Positions 8,600 to 16,808 of a DNA stretch of 64,000 nt are shown piece by piece; the first letter of the stretch is position 1; each line of letters begins with the position of its first letter. The DNA is taken from positions 327,326 through 391,325 of the forward strand of contig CACHOG010000001.1 of assembly GCA_902581445.1 (NCBI GenBank). The letters are read 5' to 3'. Position numbers and translations under genes: made by a program. Source of the stretch: an uncultured Pelagibacteraceae bacterium. GTDB taxonomy: Bacteria; Pseudomonadota; Alphaproteobacteria; Pelagibacterales; Pelagibacteraceae. A model generated the notes under the pieces. That model was not told the DNA's origin. It saw nothing but the letters and a program-made list of their open reading frames with translations, and did no database searches.

Positions 8600-9610
8600 T
8601 TAAAGTGCCTTTTTGATTTTTTTCGCAGCACCGCTTGAAACCCACTTGGTCCAAACACTCTCTTGTGTTTTTAGGAATTCAATTGCAGCATCAGCACCTT
8701 CTGCTTGGTTTTCACCCATCCAAACTAACATACCGTTCATAACTGGGCCTGGATACGTTCTTTTTTTAAAGTATTCCATACCAGCGTTTCCAGCTGTTTT
8801 TTTGAAATTATCAGTTACGATTGTGTAAACTTCAGATTTTGTCCATGAAGTTTTTTTAGGGTTAGCACACTCTTGCTCTGGTAAAACAATACAACCATCC
8901 CAGTTGTCTTTACCACCCCATTCACCCATATCCACAGCTCTCATATCATATTTACCAATAATAGCTGTTGGTGACCAATAATAACCAAACCAGTTTTCTC
9001 CTCTTTCTGCAGCTTTAGCAATTGAACCATCTAATCCTGCAGCTGAACCAGTTTCAACTATCTTCCAACCTTTTTTCTCCATTTCCCAAGCTCTAAAATG
9101 GTTTCTGTTACTTAATTCACAGTTCCAGCCTGGAGGACAAATATGGAAACCACCTTTTGATGGATCTTCTGGATGTGGAAAAAGATCTGGTCTTTTTAAA
9201 ATAGCTTCAGCAGTTGTTAACTCAGGATGTTTTTTAAGTGTGTGAGGTAATACCCACCAACCTTCACCCAAACCAGTAATTGGCGCTTTGTTAAGTGAGT
9301 GCATTTTACCTTCATCAACAGCTTTATTCAAAGCGATGATTGCAGCGTTAGCCCAAAACTCTGGAGCAACATCTGGCTCACCTTTTTCTTGCATCGATGT
9401 AAACGTTGGCATAGTTGCTCCTGGAACTAGTTCCACAGTACAACCATAACCCTCTTCTAATATAATCTTATCAACTTCAGCCATAAAATTAGCTGATGCC
9501 CAGTTCATATTAGCAACAGAAATCTTTCCACATGCAGCGTTAGCTATTCCACTAAAAGAAGTTAAGCCAAATGCAACAAGTAAAGAAAGAATTATTCTTT
9601 TTATTTTCAT
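8600..9610 (-). CDS. Periplasmic quaternary-amine/TMAO-type substrate-binding protein (OpuAC domain)
   Basis: A 336-residue protein with a clear signal peptide (about residues 1-25, ending ANA-A) and an OpuAC/ProX domain. Several blocks resemble the TMAO-binding protein TmoX as I remember it: NWASA, VDKIILEEGYGC, PTFTSM, PDVAPE and GSAAGLDGS. Conserved Trp and Tyr residues (GWWV, FGYYW) suit an aromatic cage for a trimethylammonium group. SAR11 homologues are reported to bind several osmolytes, so TMAO, glycine betaine, choline and DMSP are all possible. It is the first gene of the minus operon with permease, MetF-like and DmdA-like genes, and is divergent from bhmT. Confidence 0.88.
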   Translation of the reverse strand: MKIKRIILSLLVAFGLTSFSGIANAACGKISVANMNWASANFMAEVDKIILEEGYGCTVELVPGATMPTFTSMQEKGEPDVAPEFWANAAIIALNKAVDEGKMHSLNKAPITGLGEGWWVLPHTLKKHPELTTAEAILKRPDLFPHPEDPSKGGFHICPPGWNCELSNRNHFRAWEMEKKGWKIVETGSAAGLDGSIAKAAERGENWFGYYWSPTAIIGKYDMRAVDMGEWGGKDNWDGCIVLPEQECANPKKTSWTKSEVYTIVTDNFKKTAGNAGMEYFKKRTYPGPVMNGMLVWMGENQAEGADAAIEFLKTQESVWTKWVSSGAAKKIKKAL

Positions 9611-9883
9611 TTATTATCTCCGTTTTTTAAATTTAAAAAGTAATTAGAACATATATAAGAAAAAAAGCAAACCAGTAACAACTATAAGTTGTAATTAAAA
9701 ATTGCTTTTACTTAGATTTTGTATTTTGATATTTTTAAAATTATGAAATTTGTCTCATACAAAAATATTTTTGGTTTTAAATTTAATTTAAATTGCAAAA
9801 CTGTTTTTCAACAATCAATTATAAGAGACAGTTATTAAAAACTTTCCTCAAATAAAAAATAAATTAACTTTTAAAGGAGGAAA
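9611..9883. promoter_or_regulatory. 273-bp divergent regulatory region, binding protein / bhmT
   Basis: The longest gene-free stretch in the window. It must hold promoters in both directions. Visible elements are an inverted repeat ACAACT-ATA-AGTTGT (9678-9692), a small hairpin TATGA/TCATA (9742-9759) whose loop and 3' arm include TGTCTC, a GAGACA at 9825-9830 able to pair with that TGTCTC, and a bhmT Shine-Dalgarno that can pair upstream. I could not match it convincingly to a known SAM or glycine riboswitch. No promoter boxes are called. Confidence 0.5.
9843..9883 (+). promoter_or_regulatory. Potential Shine-Dalgarno-sequestering hairpin in the bhmT leader
   Basis: TTTCCTC (9843-9849) is exactly complementary to GAGGAAA (9877-9883), which contains most of the strong AGGAGG ribosome-binding site just before the bhmT ATG at 9884. 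Pairing would form a 7-bp stem with a 27-base A/T-rich loop and hide the site. Translational control by ligand, protein or temperature is possible, but the pairing alone does not prove it. Confidence 0.4.
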
Positions 9884-10924
9884 ATGAAAAAAAACTTATT
9901 ATCAAGATTAGATGAAGGTCCTGTCATATTTGCAGAAGGGTATTTATTTGCAATGGAAAGAAGAGGATATTTATCTGCAGGCCCATTTGTACCTGAGGTA
10001 GTGCTAGAGTATCCTGATGTTGTAACTCAGCTGCATAGAGAATTTATAAGAGCTGGTTCTGATATCGTTCAAGCTTTCACTTATTACGGACATAGAGAAA
10101 AATTAAGAATTATTGGAAAAGAACATCTGCTTGAACAAATGCAAAAAAATGCACTTAAAATCGCAAAAGATGCTGCAAATGAATTTAAAGATTTGGATTT
10201 GATGGTTTGTGGAGATGTTGCAAATACAAATATTTTTGATCCAAAGGATAAAAATTCATTTAAAGAATGTCAAAAGATGTATGAGGAACAAGTGCTTTGG
10301 GCAAAAGAGGCGGGTGTTGATTTCATTGTTGCGGAAACAATCAATTGGGTAGATGAAATGAAGATAGCATTAAAAGCAATTAAGGATGAAGGTTTAATAG
10401 CTGTAGCTAATTATGCGATACCTAGAGGAGATTTAACAAGAGACGGTTACACAGCTGAAGATGCGTGTAAAATAATAGAAGATCTTGGTGCAGATGTTGT
10501 TGGTTTAAATTGTTATAGAGGTCCTAAAATGACAATGAAACTTTTAAAAGAAGTTAGAAAAAAAGTTTCATGCCATGTCGCAGGTTTGCCTGTTCCATAT
10601 AGAACAACGGAGGAAGAGCCTGGATTTTTAAATCAAACTGATCACGGATGTGATTGTATCCCAGGAGGAAATGCGTTTCCCGTAGCTTTAGATAATTTAT
10701 TTTGTAATAGATTTGAAATGGCAGAATTCGCCAAGGAATGTCTTGAGAAAAAAATTAATTTAATTGGTATATGTTGTGGAGCAGAAGCTCATCATGTTAG
10801 AGAGATGGCAGTTGCAGTTGGAAAAAAACCGATTGCTATGAAGTATATGCCAGATATGAGTAAGCATTTTCACCATGGGACAGACAAGACATTGAAGAAA
10901 GTAAACAAAGAAATAAAATATTAA
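9884..10924 (+). CDS. bhmT: Betaine-homocysteine S-methyltransferase
   Basis: Transfers a methyl group from glycine betaine to homocysteine, giving dimethylglycine and methionine; cytoplasmic and zinc-dependent. The 346-residue product has the three zinc cysteines expected of the family: Cys210 (GLNC) and Cys297-Cys298 (GICCGAEAHH). The N-terminal SRLDEGPV and AFTYYGHREKL segments also fit BHMT. A strong AGGAGG lies just upstream of the ATG. It starts a run of six plus-strand genes with gaps of at most a few bases, and the next gene handles its product dimethylglycine. A known SAR11 trait is reduced-sulfur dependence, for which betaine-fed methionine recycling is useful. Confidence 0.94.
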   Translation: MKKNLLSRLDEGPVIFAEGYLFAMERRGYLSAGPFVPEVVLEYPDVVTQLHREFIRAGSDIVQAFTYYGHREKLRIIGKEHLLEQMQKNALKIAKDAANEFKDLDLMVCGDVANTNIFDPKDKNSFKECQKMYEEQVLWAKEAGVDFIVAETINWVDEMKIALKAIKDEGLIAVANYAIPRGDLTRDGYTAEDACKIIEDLGADVVGLNCYRGPKMTMKLLKEVRKKVSCHVAGLPVPYRTTEEEPGFLNQTDHGCDCIPGGNAFPVALDNLFCNRFEMAEFAKECLEKKINLIGICCGAEAHHVREMAVAVGKKPIAMKYMPDMSKHFHHGTDKTLKKVNKEIKY

Positions 10925-10925
10925 A

Positions 10926-13331
10926 ATGGAAAATCATGCAAAAGTAGTCATTATCGGTGGTGGTGTAGTAGGTTGTTCAATTCTTTATCATTTATCTAAA
11001 TTTGGTTTAAAAGATTGTATTTTACTTGAGAGAAATGAACTTACTTCTGGTTCTTCTTGGCATGCTGCTGGCAATGTTCACGTAATTTCATCTGATCCAA
11101 ATATTTCTAGAATGATGGCCTATACAATTGGTCTTTATAAAGAGATAGAAAAAGAGTCTGGTCATTCTGTTGGTTTTAAACCAAGCGGAGGCTTTTATTT
11201 AGCATCTAATGAGGTTTGGGCTGAATATTTAAAGAGGGAAAGATCAAAAGCTAGATATATGGGTCTAGACCAAGAATTTATTTCTCTTGATGAAGTAAAG
11301 AAAAAACATCCTTTAATTGATCCTAAAAGGTATTTGTTAGCTTTGTGGGATCCTATTGATGGTGAAGTTGACCCTTCAGGAGTGACATATGCATTTGCAA
11401 AAGCCGCTAAAGTTCACGGTGGAAAATATTATACTCACACAGTTGTTAAAGATACTAAACAAAAACCAGATGGTTCTTGGGATGTATTTACTGATAAAGG
11501 AAATATTAATGCAGAAATTGTTATCAATGCAGGTGGTCTATGGGCTAGAGAAGTAGGAAATCTTTCTGGAGTAGATCTTCCAGTTCAACCAATGGAGCAT
11601 CATTATTTAATAACTGAAAGTATTCCAGAAATTGAAGCGATGGGAGATCAAAGATTACCAATTGGCACAGACTTTGAGGGAAATATTTATTTTAGACAAG
11701 AAGGTAAAGGAATGTTGCTTGGTACTTATGAACCTAAGTCAACTCCATGGAAAATAAATGGAACTCCGATGAACTTTGGACATGAATTGTTAGAACCAAA
11801 GCTAGATAACATTCAAGACAGGTTAGCAATAGGATTTGAAAGAATGCCAGCATTAGAAAAAGCTGGAATAAAAAATATTGTTAATGGACCTTTTACTTTT
11901 GGTCCTGATGGCAGTCCACTTATTGGTCCAGTTCCTGGTATGAAAAATTATTGGGTTGCAGTTGGCGTTATGGCTGGTTTTTGTCAGGGCGGAGGTGTTG
12001 GAAAATGTATCGCTGAATGGATTATAGATGGGGAACCTTCAATTGATGTTTGGGCAATGGATGTAGCAAGGTTTGGTGAATATGCCACTCCACAGTATGG
12101 AACTATTAAATCATCAGAAAATTATGAAAGACGATTTATAATGACATTTCCAAATGAAACTTTACCCAAGGGAAGAAAACAAAAAACAACTGCATTATAC
12201 GATCGTTTTGTAAATCAAGGAGCAGTTATGGGAGATGGATTTGGTTTAGAGAGCGTTTTATGGTTTGCAAAAAATAAAGAAGATGCCTTTGAAGAGCCAA
12301 CTATAAAAAGATCAAGATCTCATAATTACGTATCAAAAGAAGTTATAAATGTTAGAGAAAATGTAGGTGTGATGGAACTTGCAAATTTTTCAAAACACGA
12401 ATTTGAAGGACCTGATGCTAGAAATTTTTTAAACTATATTATGGCTGGTAAAATTCCTAAACCAGGAAGAATTTCTCTTACCCCAATGCTTACTTACAGA
12501 GGAAAACTTTATGGTGACCTTACCGTGTCATGTATTGATGAAAATAAATTTATGGTTTTTGGATCTGGAGCAGCTCAAGAAATGCATAGAAGGTGGTTTG
12601 AAAGTCATTTAAATAAATTTAAAGTAAATTATAAAAATCGATCAGATGATTTTCATGGTTTAGCAATATCAGGACCTAAATCCAGAGAGGTTTTTCAAAA
12701 AATTGTAAGAGAAGATGTATCAAATAAAAATTTTAAATTTAGAGACTCTAAGAAAATGTTTGTTGGTGGAGTACCAGCAATTGTAAATCGATTATCTTTT
12801 ACTGGTGAGCTGGGATATGAAATTTATACAGCGCCACATTATCAAATTAAATTGTACGAAGAATTAATGGAAGCTGGTAAAGAATTTAATATTCAACCCT
12901 TTGGTTTAAGAGCTTTAATGTCTATGCGTCTTGAAAAAAATTGGGGTGCTTGGACACTTGATTATAGACCAGACTTTACTGCAAAAGAGACAGGATTGGA
13001 TGTATTCATTGATTGGGATAAAGATTTTGTGGGAAAAAATTTTGCAAAAAAAGATGAAAGCAAAAATAAACTTACTCCATTAATTGTAGAAACAAATGAT
13101 ATTGATGTCACAAATAACGAAGCGGTATTAAAAAATGGAAAAGCTATTGGATACGTAACTTCAGGAGGTTTTGCACATTTTACAAATAAAAGTGTTGCGT
13201 TTTCATATCTTGATAGCCGAGAAATAAATTCGGAAAAAGGAATTCAAGTGGAAATAAATGGAGATTTGTTTAACTCTTCAGTAATAAAATCACCGCTTTA
13301 TGATCCAACAGGACAAAAAATGAGAAGCTGA
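10926..13331 (+). CDS. Dimethylglycine dehydrogenase-type FAD/GcvT protein
   Basis: An 801-residue oxidative demethylase. The N-terminal FAD-binding domain has VIIGGGVVGCS (residues 8-18) and SGSSWHAAG, in which His46 is in the position of the covalent flavin attachment site. A DAO-type FAD domain runs to about 370. A linker follows, then a GcvT domain (about 430-705) and a GcvT C-terminal barrel (to about 795) that take the released methyl as 5,10-methylene-THF. Dimethylglycine is the likeliest substrate because bhmT lies one base upstream. Sarcosine is the main alternative, and the paralogue at 49.3 kb shares this architecture. Electrons would go to ETF, encoded at 51.7-53.4 kb. Confidence 0.88.
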   Translation: MENHAKVVIIGGGVVGCSILYHLSKFGLKDCILLERNELTSGSSWHAAGNVHVISSDPNISRMMAYTIGLYKEIEKESGHSVGFKPSGGFYLASNEVWAEYLKRERSKARYMGLDQEFISLDEVKKKHPLIDPKRYLLALWDPIDGEVDPSGVTYAFAKAAKVHGGKYYTHTVVKDTKQKPDGSWDVFTDKGNINAEIVINAGGLWAREVGNLSGVDLPVQPMEHHYLITESIPEIEAMGDQRLPIGTDFEGNIYFRQEGKGMLLGTYEPKSTPWKINGTPMNFGHELLEPKLDNIQDRLAIGFERMPALEKAGIKNIVNGPFTFGPDGSPLIGPVPGMKNYWVAVGVMAGFCQGGGVGKCIAEWIIDGEPSIDVWAMDVARFGEYATPQYGTIKSSENYERRFIMTFPNETLPKGRKQKTTALYDRFVNQGAVMGDGFGLESVLWFAKNKEDAFEEPTIKRSRSHNYVSKEVINVRENVGVMELANFSKHEFEGPDARNFLNYIMAGKIPKPGRISLTPMLTYRGKLYGDLTVSCIDENKFMVFGSGAAQEMHRRWFESHLNKFKVNYKNRSDDFHGLAISGPKSREVFQKIVREDVSNKNFKFRDSKKMFVGGVPAIVNRLSFTGELGYEIYTAPHYQIKLYEELMEAGKEFNIQPFGLRALMSMRLEKNWGAWTLDYRPDFTAKETGLDVFIDWDKDFVGKNFAKKDESKNKLTPLIVETNDIDVTNNEAVLKNGKAIGYVTSGGFAHFTNKSVAFSYLDSREINSEKGIQVEINGDLFNSSVIKSPLYDPTGQKMRS

Positions 13332-13960
13332 TGGCACAAAAAGACGTAGGAAACAAAATACCAATTTATAAATTAAAAAAAACCGATGAGGTAATGAAGT
13401 ATTATGACGATTGGGGACAAGAAAATAAATATGATAAAGACATGCTTGATTGGAACTATACTGGTCCAAAAGAAACTACTGAAACATTTATTAAATATCA
13501 AAAAAACAAGGATGCTAAAATTTATGATGCTGGATGTGGCACAGGATTAGTTGGTGTTGAATTAAAAAAATTTGGGTATCATAATTTTTATGGTGCAGAT
13601 CTTTCAAAAAAACTCTTAGATTTGGTACCTGACCAACTTTACAAAAAACTTGATCAAGTAGACTTAAATAAACCTATTGAAGAAGAAAACGACTCCTTCG
13701 ATGCTGTGATGTGTGTTGGGACTTTTACATTTGGACACGTTAAACCTCCTGCTTTAGACGAATTTATAAGAATTACTAAAAATAAAGGACATATATGTTT
13801 TACAATAAACGAAGGAATACACGAAGAGTATGGCTTTGATAAAAAAATTGAACAATTAAACAATGAAAATAAATGGAAAGAAATCGAATTTTTTAAATCT
13901 GACTATATTGCAAGCAAAGATGTAAATGCTTGGCTTGGGTTATATGAAGTGATAAAATAA
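13331..13960 (+). CDS. Class I SAM-dependent methyltransferase (METTL27-like)
   Basis: A 209-residue Rossmann-fold methyltransferase. Motif I is YDAGCGTG (residues 65-72), followed by an acidic residue after strand 2 (GADLS). The N-terminal YYDDWGQENKYDKD pattern resembles the WBSCR27/METTL27 group. Its ATG overlaps the TGA of the dimethylglycine dehydrogenase gene, so it is tightly coupled. A methyl-adding enzyme in the middle of a demethylation operon is unexpected. It may methylate a small amine or scavenge SAM-derived methyls; the substrate is unknown. Confidence 0.85.
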   Translation: MAQKDVGNKIPIYKLKKTDEVMKYYDDWGQENKYDKDMLDWNYTGPKETTETFIKYQKNKDAKIYDAGCGTGLVGVELKKFGYHNFYGADLSKKLLDLVPDQLYKKLDQVDLNKPIEEENDSFDAVMCVGTFTFGHVKPPALDEFIRITKNKGHICFTINEGIHEEYGFDKKIEQLNNENKWKEIEFFKSDYIASKDVNAWLGLYEVIK

Positions 13961-13963
13961 GTT

Positions 13964-15139
13964 ATGTCTGAAATTTATAATATTATAGACAAAAAAAAAC
14001 TAGATGTTGTAAATAACTCTATTGAAAAAGCTCATGGATTACCAAACGAATGCTACACGAGCAAAGATTATACTTTAATTGAGAGAAAAAAACTTTTTGA
14101 AGATAAATGGATTGTAGCAGGAGTTGCAAGCTCCATACCTGAAATTGGAGATGTAAAACCAATAGATATTCTTGGAATGCCTATTTTAATTTTAAGAAAT
14201 AAACAGAATGAAGTTAAAGTTTTCCACAATGTTTGTAGTCATAGAGGAGTGAAACTGGTTTCTAAAAGTGGAAAAATTAATAGCCTTATTCGATGCCCAT
14301 ATCATTCTTGGTCATATAGTCTCGATGGAGAACTAATAGCAACACCTCACATTGGTGGTATGAATAAACATTCTGTAGAAGGTTTTGATAAATCAAAAAG
14401 TAATCTAAAAGAAATCAGATCTTATATTTGGTTAGATTTAATAATGATAAATATTAATCAAAATGAGATGTCTTTTGAAGAATATATAAAACCTTTAAGC
14501 GATAGGTGGGAGAAATTTTGGCCTGTAAAAGACCGAGAATTAATTCATCACTCAAATGATTTTGGATATTTCAAATTAAATGCAAAATGCAATTGGAAAT
14601 TTGCAATTGAAAACTATTGCGAAAGTTATCATCTACCATGGGTGCATCCAGGTTTAAACTCTTATTCAAAAATAGAGGATCATTATCATATACAAGGTTT
14701 ACCCAATCGCTTTGCTGGTCAAGGAACAGTTGTTTATAATCCTCGATTTAAAGGAAAAGAAAAACTTCCAAGTTTTCCAAATTGGCCAAAGGATAAAGAA
14801 AATATTGCAGAGTATGTTGCATTGTTTCCAAATGTTATGCTTGGAATTCATAAAGATCATTACTATGCCTATTGGATTGAACCAATTAATCATGAGTTTA
14901 CTTTTGAACATATGGAGCTATATTATGTTGGTGAACAAGCAGCTCAAGCTAATAAATTTAAATCATTACGAAAACAAAATCATAAACAATGGGAAGACAT
15001 TCAAAAAGAAGATGTTGATATAATACAGGGTATGCAAACTGGCAGAAACTCTCCATCATATAATGGAGGAAACTTTTCACCTGTAATGGATAATCCAACT
15101 CATCATTTTCATAAATGGGTAGCACAAAATTTAATTTAA
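13964..15139 (+). CDS. Rieske non-haem iron oxygenase alpha subunit (quaternary-amine type)
   Basis: A 391-residue Rieske oxygenase. The [2Fe-2S] ligands are Cys91-x-His93 and Cys111-x-x-His114. The mononuclear iron site is seen as NYCESYHLPWVHP, with His223 and His228; the third ligand is probably the Asp near residue 356 (KEDVDI). This ENYxExYH signature is typical of choline monooxygenase, glycine betaine demethylase and stachydrine demethylase. Oxidative N-demethylation of a quaternary amine is therefore likely, which fits bhmT and the dehydrogenase upstream. No Rieske reductase or ferredoxin gene lies nearby in the operon, so the electron donor is elsewhere. Confidence 0.88.
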   Translation: MSEIYNIIDKKKLDVVNNSIEKAHGLPNECYTSKDYTLIERKKLFEDKWIVAGVASSIPEIGDVKPIDILGMPILILRNKQNEVKVFHNVCSHRGVKLVSKSGKINSLIRCPYHSWSYSLDGELIATPHIGGMNKHSVEGFDKSKSNLKEIRSYIWLDLIMININQNEMSFEEYIKPLSDRWEKFWPVKDRELIHHSNDFGYFKLNAKCNWKFAIENYCESYHLPWVHPGLNSYSKIEDHYHIQGLPNRFAGQGTVVYNPRFKGKEKLPSFPNWPKDKENIAEYVALFPNVMLGIHKDHYYAYWIEPINHEFTFEHMELYYVGEQAAQANKFKSLRKQNHKQWEDIQKEDVDIIQGMQTGRNSPSYNGGNFSPVMDNPTHHFHKWVAQNLI

Positions 15140-15140
15140 A

Positions 15141-16376
15141 ATGAAATTTAGTAGAAAAATTGCACCGGAAATTAAAACATCACCAAAATTTTTAACAAAA
15201 AAAAGATTAAAAGAGGATGAGATAAATTTTGAAAAATTAAGATCATATAGACTTGATAGAGTTAGAAAAGAATTAAAAAAAAATAATCTCGAGGCATGCA
15301 TACTCTTTGATCCAGTCAATGTTAGATATGCATTAGACACTGTTAATATGAGTGTTTACAATATGCACAATCTAACAAGATATTGTTTTGTGCCTGTTAA
15401 TGGACCAACAATTTTGTATGAATACTTTAATTGTGAAATTTTATCAAAGCACTTAAATTTAATCGATGAAATTAGACCAGCAATCACCTGGGATTATTTT
15501 AGCAACGGCGATCAAGCAAATACTCAACTCAAAAAATGGATTAATGAAATTAAAGACCTATCAAATAAATATTTTAAAACTAAAAAAGTTGCAATTGATG
15601 TATTAAATGGCCCAGCTGTATCTGAACTCAATAAACAAGGTATTGAAGTTGTTGATGCAAAATTAATATTAGAACAAGCAAGAGTAATCAAATCTCCTGA
15701 GGAATTAAAATGCATGAAAGCCGCGATAGAAGTTGCAGAGATTGGTGTTGCAAAAATGCGAGAAGAATTAAAACCTGGTATGACTGAGGATGAACTTTGG
15801 TCCATACTCCATAAAACAAATATCGAGCATGGAGGTGAATGGATTGAATGTAGAATATTATCTTCAGGTGAAAGAACAAATCCATGGATGCAAGAAAGCA
15901 GTAATAAAGTAATGCAAACTGGAGAAATAGTTGCTTTTGATACCGATATGGTTGGTCCATATGGATATTGTGCAGACATTTCAAGATCTTATGTCGTGGG
16001 ACATAAATTTAACGATGAACAAAAAAAATTATACTCAATGGCAGTTGAACAAATAGACCATAATGCAAGATTAATTAAACCTGGAATGACTTTTAAAGAA
16101 TTTATTGAAAAATCTTGGTTATTACCTGAGGAGTACTATGGTAACCGATACTCATGTATGGTTCATGGAATTGGTCTTTGTGATGAGTGGCCACAAATTA
16201 AATATCCAACAGATGGTGGAGAACAAGGTGGAAGTTTTGAACAAAATATGACTTTAACTGTTGAAAGCTACATAGGTAAAGTAGGTGGCAAAGAAGGAGT
16301 TAAATTAGAACAACAATACTTAGTTGGACAAAATGGACTTGAGCTAATGTCTTATCATCCTTTAGAAAAAATTTAA
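15141..16376 (+). CDS. M24-fold metalloprotein resembling DMSP lyase DddP
   Basis: A 411-residue pita-bread (M24) protein. Metal ligands expected of the fold are present: Asp267, Asp269, Asp279, His342, Glu375 and Glu390. Beyond the general fold, several blocks look like DddP rather than Xaa-Pro peptidases: FDPVN-RYA-DT, GGEWIE-R-L-SG-RTNPW and HGIGLCDEWP. Tyr337 and Asp348 lie at -5 and +6 from His342, the spacing of the Tyr and catalytic Asp that I recall for DddP. DddP cleaves DMSP to dimethyl sulfide and acrylate. Annotation as a peptidase or creatinase-like amidinohydrolase is the alternative. It sits 1-2 bases from the Rieske gene and overlaps the kinase gene (TAATG). Confidence 0.72.
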   Translation: MKFSRKIAPEIKTSPKFLTKKRLKEDEINFEKLRSYRLDRVRKELKKNNLEACILFDPVNVRYALDTVNMSVYNMHNLTRYCFVPVNGPTILYEYFNCEILSKHLNLIDEIRPAITWDYFSNGDQANTQLKKWINEIKDLSNKYFKTKKVAIDVLNGPAVSELNKQGIEVVDAKLILEQARVIKSPEELKCMKAAIEVAEIGVAKMREELKPGMTEDELWSILHKTNIEHGGEWIECRILSSGERTNPWMQESSNKVMQTGEIVAFDTDMVGPYGYCADISRSYVVGHKFNDEQKKLYSMAVEQIDHNARLIKPGMTFKEFIEKSWLLPEEYYGNRYSCMVHGIGLCDEWPQIKYPTDGGEQGGSFEQNMTLTVESYIGKVGGKEGVKLEQQYLVGQNGLELMSYHPLEKI

Positions 16377-16786
16377 TGAAAATTATTTTAGTTATGGGAT
16401 TGCCTGGTGCAGGTAAAACAACTTTAGCAAATGAACTTGCACCAATGATAAATGCAAAAAGATTAAATGCGGATGAAGTAAGAAAAGCTGCAAATGATTG
16501 GGATTTTTCTGAAGAGGGAAGAACAAGACAAGCAAAGAGAATGGCAGATCTTGCTATTAAACTAAAAGCAGAAGGAAATTATGTTGTAGCTGATTTCATT
16601 TGCCCAACGCCTGAAGCAAGAAACTTATTTCCAGCTGATTATGTTGTTTGGGTGGATACGATAAAAGAGGGTAGGTTCGATGATACTAATAAAATGTTTG
16701 TAAAACCTGACAAATTTGACTTTCATGTTACCTCTCAGGATGCCAAAAATTGGGCATCTAAGATATATGAAGATTTAAAAAAATAG
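16376..16786 (+). CDS. Small P-loop kinase, adenylylsulfate-kinase-like
   Basis: A 136-residue P-loop NTPase. The Walker A is GLPGAGKTT (residues 8-16). A NADEVRKAANDWDFS block and a VVADFICPTPEAR block resemble CysC-type adenylylsulfate kinases, but the protein is about 50 residues shorter than CysC and may phosphorylate something else, such as a small alcohol or nucleotide. It overlaps the DddP-like gene by one base and ends the bhmT operon. A nucleotidyltransferase with a related kind of role is encoded at 21.3 kb, beyond the two autotransporters. Confidence 0.7.
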   Translation: MKIILVMGLPGAGKTTLANELAPMINAKRLNADEVRKAANDWDFSEEGRTRQAKRMADLAIKLKAEGNYVVADFICPTPEARNLFPADYVVWVDTIKEGRFDDTNKMFVKPDKFDFHVTSQDAKNWASKIYEDLKK

Positions 16787-16808
16787 ATTAAAAATATCTC
16801 TAATTTTT

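Noticed and set aside
9743..9838. 31-codon frame in the bhmT leader region
   Set aside because: It has no ribosome-binding site and low-complexity sequence, and it overlaps the leader hairpins. A leader peptide cannot be supported.
9611..9883. Known SAM or glycine riboswitch upstream of bhmT
   Set aside because: I looked for the conserved cores of SAM-II/SAM-V and glycine aptamers and did not find a convincing match by eye. Only an unassigned SD-pairing hairpin is reported.
15524..15979. 151-codon minus-strand frame inside the DddP-like gene
   Set aside because: It is a shadow of the M24 coding sequence. The plus-strand product has all six metal ligands, so the minus frame has no independent support.
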